Positions 58,762 through 64,000 of a DNA stretch of 64,000 nt are shown here, in pieces. Position numbers and translations under genes: made by a program. The notes under the pieces were generated by a model. The model was given only the letters and a program-made list of their open reading frames with translations. It was not told the origin of the DNA and did not search any database. Source of the DNA: Hydractinia symbiolongicarpus (lineage: Eukaryota > Cnidaria > Hydrozoa > Anthoathecata > Hydractiniidae). How positions within the stretch are numbered: the first letter of the stretch is position 1; every line of letters starts with the position of its first letter. The stretch lies in NCBI RefSeq assembly GCF_029227915.1, contig NC_079886.1, positions 10,437,501 to 10,501,500 of the forward strand, read 5' to 3'.

Positions 58762-60841
58762 CTACCAAAATGTGGAGCCCCCGCTGCTATGGCCGCCGAA
58801 GAAGTCAGCCTTTCTTTGTTGCATCATGACAGGTTGGCCATGCATACTTGCTACTTGAGCAGCAGTTGGTGCCACACCCGGCGGAGGAGGCTAAAATAAA
58901 ATTGTACATCATCACTAATTAAAAAAATATAATCCTACAGTTGCTCCACATTTTTAGCAAACTTATAGAAATATGTATCCTTCTTGCGTAGAGGTGCAGA
59001 GGAAGGGTGCCAGTCGGTCAGTATTATATCGCCTCAGATATAAGAGCACGTTCGAAAACAACTTTCTTTATTAAATCGGATTTCGCATTATGAGAAGCTG
59101 CGAAATATTTGTGTACTTTCTACCACCAGCGGCTGTTTATTTTGGCGCTTTTTGGCTAAATTCAGGCCCGCAAAATATTATACAAAATATACTTATTACT
59201 CGCGAAAAACATCTATAAATGGCAATAATTTGCGCAATTCTATTAACACAAAGAACAAAATGGACCGCAGACGGCAAAGCGGTAGTTAAAAACGCAGCTG
59301 AGTTTTACTGAGAAAAGAAAAAAAAAATTCAAAATATCCATTCGCGAATTCTTATTATTGTAAAGATATGCCAGCCAAATAATGAAATCTGAGTTCCCAC
59401 GTTGTTTTATCAAGTTCCAAACTGGAACAATTTCTCCCTCCCTTTTTTAGTTGGACTATCGACGGAAAGTGATGCCATAGAATCCTGCTCAGCAACATCT
59501 TTCAGGCGTTAATAAAATTTTATAAATCGCTACCCAATGATATTATGTATCATAATCTGTTGGGGCACAGGATGTTGTACCTGTCTTGTCTATTGATTAA
59601 ACAAGATCAATGGATATGAAATTGACATAAGAGTTTTTGCTACTCTGCTTATATCTATGCCAACATCCGTCGAGTGATAATTTGACTGCTGAAAAAAAAT
59701 TGATTCTGTTTTATTTATCTTATAACTTTGAAATTTCTGGGCAATCTTTCAATCTATTTTCTGACGTGACACGCAAAACATCAAGGAGATTTCCTTATAC
59801 GCACAATGCGAAGTTCCCGATATGTGTAAAACTTTCTTTATCAATAAAAACAATAGCAGCTGACCAACAGAGGTGCCTTCTTCCTTCCTATTACTGATTT
59901 GATAAATTGCAATGTTTTGTAAATCTTAGCAAATTCTTACCCAGCTGGACAGGATTTTGAAATACGTAGCAATTTCGCTTGATTGGGGGTTGTGAATCAT
60001 GGAATGCGGAATAAACCAGGTGAAGGCTTTTTAAGTCAGTCACCGATAGCTCCATATGTTGGAAATATTTTTTCTACTGATGTTTTCTGCAATAACGCAC
60101 GAACTCATTAAATTTTAAAATTATTTAACTGATGCAATTTTTTGCATATATTTTGGAATATTTTTCACACGAACACAATTATTTTTACACGAAGAGCATA
60201 TGAAATCAACACTGATACAATTTAACAACCATATAATCAAAATTTACAATCAGTCGTTGCACACCATTCCAAACAACGCAGAAAGAAATGACGATGAAGT
60301 ATTGTTTAACACTAACATTTATTTAATAATTTGAACTTACTGGAATATTATAAGATGCACCAGCACCAAAACGAGCAGATGAGTCGAACGCTCCTCCATG
60401 AACTGCTGCAGCAGGATAACCAGTATGAGGTGGATAACCGACAGGTTGTTGTGGATAGCCAGTGGTGGGAGGCTAAAAAATTTATACTATATCATTCACT
60501 TTTAAAAGGTAAACCAATTTTCTGTACTAATCAACTTTTGAAATTAAATAAAAAGGGAGCATAAAAGAATAAAAATCATGAAAAGATGTTCTTACATAAG
60601 TCTGTTGTGCTGTAGGTGTGTACGGAGGTGGCGGACCTGCTGGTGGGTATGTTGGTTGTTGTGGATATGCAATATGATTTTGTGGAGGATAACCTTGTGG
60701 CTGAGGAGGATACGCCATATTCTGCTGTGGAGGGTAACCTGTGTTTGGCTGTTGTGGGTATGCCATGTTTGGCTGTTGTGGATATGCCATGTTTTGAGTT
60801 GGATAATTGGATGTTGGATATCCCTTACCTATTATATTCAT
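58762..60841 (-). CDS. DAZAP2: DAZ-associated protein 2 homologue
   Basis: A small proline-rich adaptor (PRTB) that binds WW- and ubiquitin-ligase partners and is found in nucleus and stress granules in vertebrates. Three exons join in phase 0: 60596-60841, 60341-60472, 58762-58890, giving 168 residues, the same as human DAZAP2. The N-terminus MN-(II)-GKGYPT parallels the vertebrate start. A Tyr-Pro-Gln repeat region (YPQQPNMAYPQQPN and similar) follows, then PPPPYTP with a PPxY WW-ligand. The second exon ends ARFGAGASYNIP and the third has PPPPGVAPTAAQVASMHG and RKADFFGG...GGSTFW, which match the conserved C-terminus including the final aromatic W. The repeat region is expanded compared with vertebrates and the middle is shorter, so total length is unchanged. 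Confidence 0.95.
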
Positions 60842-61344
60842 ATGGCAATTGAATTAAAAACAAATAAAAAGCAACAGAATTATGTCTGGATGCACAAGTC
60901 ACTTCAAATATCTTTTTTTTGTTCCATAAAATAAGAACAATCCAGGAAGTAAATTCTCTACCAATACAATAATGATCAATATTGATTCTTAGGCCATGTT
61001 ATAATTCTCACCCATAATAGGTTATTTACCAAGACATGAGAAAAAACAAACTGAGAAAAGTGATCTTATGGTTTCAGTATGAGCAAATGAGAAAATTTGG
61101 AACAGCTCATACAAATATTGTTGGTCAAAGTTTGCAAAACTTAAAAGAAGAATACAGTTTTTCATAAAAATACCAATAGAAATAAGTTGAAAATAAAGAA
61201 ACATAATGCAAAATATTATCATAGGTGAATATTTATCATAGCACATCCGTATTTCATTCTCAACAGAGAATACTTCACCCGGATCAGACCTCTGATCATA
61301 ACGGGCGAGTATAATGGTGTAACATATTGTAGAAGAACTATTTT

Positions 61345-61457
61345 GTTCATCACTAACATATTGCCTGGCAGTGAGCGGGATACGATCTGCGGTCCCCAGA
61401 ACTGGGAGCCGTAGACAAACCCACTACACTACGTGCGGCAATATGTTAGTGATGAAC
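61345..61457. mobile_element. 113-bp element with perfect 21-bp inverted ends
   Basis: GTTCATCACTAACATATTGCC (61345-61365) and its exact reverse complement (61437-61457). The 71-base interior is GC-richer; read on the minus strand it starts GTAGTGTAGTGGGTTTG, like a tRNA box A, and has GATCGTATCCCGC in the box B position, so it may be a tRNA-related sequence bounded by inverted repeats. Confidence 0.7.
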
Positions 61458-62780
61458 TCAGATAGTTTATCCGGATGGTATGTATACACAATTAGTCTCA
61501 CTAATTTTGAGAATTATACCATTTTAATTGCTTCCAGGAGAGACCATAAATTTGTTTCTATAGCGTTTTTTGTGGATGTGAGTCAAGTGCTCTATGGACT
61601 GAGCTACCAATTCCTAAATACATAATGTACAGTGTATACAGCTACTGTATTATAACTTGGAAAGCACACAATAAATTTCAAAAGCTTATGTTAACGCAGT
61701 GGCTTTTCATACGCGACCTATATTAATATTCTTTCTATTTATACATTACTCTCACGTGCAACGAATACTTTTTTTCTATTTGTAAGTGAGCATTTCTAAT
61801 ATTGCTAAGCTAAGTTTTTTTGGTTGAGTTGTTACTTTTGAAGAGTTTTTTCACAGTGCTTGTTGGCCTGTTGTGAAAACATAATAAGAAAAGAGAAAAA
61901 GAAGTTATCAGTAGAAAAAACTAAATTACATGATTGTGTAAAATTACATACAGGTAAAGCCCTCATTGTAAATTATTGTCCGGTGTCTTGCATTAATGAT
62001 GCAAGTATACATGGTGCTTTGGACTATAAAAAAACCCTGAGGTGTCTTATTGGTGTCACATGTCACAACTTGCCCAAGCTTATATAAAAACTCTTGTGTA
62101 AACACCTGGGGGAAGCATTTGACACTCCAGAAAGAACAGACACAACCATAAAGCTGTTTTTCGATAATATAAAATATTGTATATATATCATATTGATCAG
62201 CTTACTATTTCTTTTGCACTTAACATGTGACTAAACTTTTTTCAAACCAATTACAATTCTGTATTTTCTACTAATTACTGAAATACTATGGCACATCTTC
62301 ATAGCCGGATTAACGTTGTAAACAAAAGTAAGAAAAGTTGAAGTAGTCAAATGTAATAGCTAGCTGGCGGCCTACTAGGCAGCTAACTAGTAATTCGTTA
62401 AGCCTGTTTAACTGTTCAACATAAAAACGAAACAACACATCAAGCATCCAATTTCATTTCACATCAACCGAACTTTAGTCGCGAAAGTGAAACGATTCGA
62501 AAAAAATAAATGCTGACATTATCGTTCATTATTTTGCATTATCGTCATTATTTTTTTCTCTTAATGGCTAGCTAATGTTTTGGTGTTCCAAATGATGGAA
62601 TGAAGTTATACTGCTCTCCTTCTCTTTACTTCAGCAGTCAAAATTGTAAAATCGACCGTGGGGAAGATCGAAATCGTTATGTTATTATTTTGTGTACACC
62701 CTCGTTCCCAAATCCCTACAAAACTTTCGAGGTTTTTATCTCGAAGAGCTCTACGAGGCCGGTAATGGGTGCACAACTCA

Positions 62781-62858
62781 ACGCAATTTATTTTATCATA
62801 GTTAATAGACAAAACAAAAAAAGGTTTTGTCTATCAACCATGATAAAATAAATTGCGT
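62781..62858. repeat. Hairpin, 35-bp arms with two mismatches
   Basis: Arms at 62781-62815 and 62824-62858 are reverse complements except at two positions, with an 8-base loop (AAAAAAAG). The start ACGCAATTTATTTTATCAT is mirrored by ATGATAAAATAAATTGCGT. Possible foldback MITE or microRNA-like inverted repeat; the AT-rich arms favour the first. Confidence 0.75.
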
Positions 62859-64000
62859 CCATACATACATACATTATTTAAAATGCAATAGTTCTTTTTT
62901 AACTGTCTCTCAAGTATTATTGTTAAAAGACAACCTCGCCCCTAGGGATTTCGGACGAGGCGGCCCTGTACATCATATGTGGAGAAGAAGGGAAACGATG
63001 CTCACGCCAGGAATCAAATATAATATGTCAAAATCACTCACTTTATATAACCAGACCGTAAAACTTTAATTATACTTTTTTTTTTTTTCTTATTTATTTT
63101 AAATGCTTTACTTCAGGTTTGAGTTTCTGTTTAATTGTTGGAGGTGTGTTTGACATAGTTCGCTGATTCCTTTGCAAGGAATAAACCCAGGCTCAATACG
63201 TACACGTGGATCTTATTAAGGTGAATTTCCTCTTACATATACTTTCTGCTCAGTTCCAAAAAAAAGTTAAATTAAATCCAGTTTTTCTAATAGTTTCTAA
63301 AGAATACACAGATTCCTAAAAAATAACCAATCCCTTTTCAACCCCATTTATTCCAACGTAAAGCACAAATTCGACTTAAAAAAGAAGACATTCCAAAAAA
63401 AGAGAAAAGTACTTAAATGTGCTATTTTTAGAATAGTGGTCCCCCCCCCTTCAAGATAAAAGTTACTTCAAGGATAATATTAAAATTCTCAAAACGTTGG
63501 TAGATAATGGCACATTTAGTCTCTAAACGGGTTACTCGAGTTAATTCAAAATTCTACCATCTTCTTTGAAGTAATCTGTAATTTTAAAAAAGATTTAAAA
63601 AATACAATTAGATTGTCTTAAATAGTTTTTGATGATTTCTGAATTCCGTAAGAAACATCTTGAACACCAGATAGCCAACCAGTAAGACCTTATTGCGAAA
63701 AAAAATATAATAACTTTTGTTTTATTTCGCCCTTTAAATTGGCATAAACTTCTGATTTTTGGCGCCCATTTTGTCCCGACTACAAACACATCAAAGGACA
63801 CTAGCCTCAGACTTTTTCAAAAGGTGATCGTCACCGTATACTATCTTATAGCGATAACAATACTTAAAAAAACAACAACTTTGCTTGTTATAGTTGTAGT
63901 TGATTTTTTCATCAACTGTCATATATTTTTAAAAGAGAGAAGAAATACTAAAGAAGAAGTTGAATCATTAAATAAATTAAGACTAATGAATATTAATACA

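Larger units (their letters stand above)
60842..64000. other. Noncoding right end with two long hairpins
   Basis: No conserved exon on either strand. The first part contains the upstream region of the DAZAP2 homologue. The two inverted repeats are listed separately. After 63070 there is AT-rich DNA including a run of C (63441-63449) and a T-run near 63080; no gene is seen. Confidence 0.45.

Noticed and set aside
60578-60934. 118-codon and 78-codon + strand frames rich in Trp/Cys or Val/Asp
   Set aside because: Antisense of the Tyr-Pro-Gln repeats of DAZAP2 exon 1.

Overview
This is a window of an AT-rich, intron-rich invertebrate animal genome. Gene content, short GT-AG introns and the repeat families suggest a cnidarian, possibly a hydrozoan. 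The species is a guess from overall character and was not tested. No prokaryotic operon, CRISPR array or viral genome is present.

Layout from left to right: a decayed TIR element (about 300-1420); an apparently intronless JAZF1-like zinc-finger gene (+, 2366-3244); an anion-type Cys-loop receptor (-, 6134-10444 resolved), with a solo LTR just upstream; a CDK12/13-type kinase (-, 13179-18831, nine exons); a YAE1 homologue (+, 20183-21906) divergent from it; a repeat-bearing gap; and EFTUD2/Snu114 (-, 25114-38581, 24 exons, 974 aa), with a TIR element in one intron. Next come a possible 66-aa three-exon gene (-, 41141-42567) and a nested transposon stack (43863-48928). A repeat-rich stretch follows (49741-55402): LINE remnant, MITE, tandem repeats, Helitron-like ends, a decayed 24-residue repeat ORF, a broken THAP domain and a short orphan ORF. 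The right end carries a single-exon class A GPCR (+, 56724-57743) and a three-exon DAZAP2 homologue (-, 58762-60841), then noncoding DNA with hairpins.

The conserved genes are housekeeping or signalling genes that do not form a common pathway. CDK12 (transcription elongation and splicing-linked CTD kinase) and EFTUD2 (U5 snRNP GTPase) both act in mRNA production, but nothing shows that their proximity matters. Exon boundaries for CDK12, YAE1, EFTUD2, DAZAP2 and the receptor were worked out by matching donor/acceptor sites and phase by hand; totals are in frame.

The most unusual content is in the mobile DNA. A hAT-like element with an 8-bp target duplication carries a copia element with a 5-bp duplication, and that element's 5' LTR carries a tRNA-derived SINE. 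In the copia element the gag start codon lies inside the LTR, and the primer-binding site, complementary to the anticodon arm of initiator tRNA, lies inside the gag reading frame. No clearly new biological system was found.
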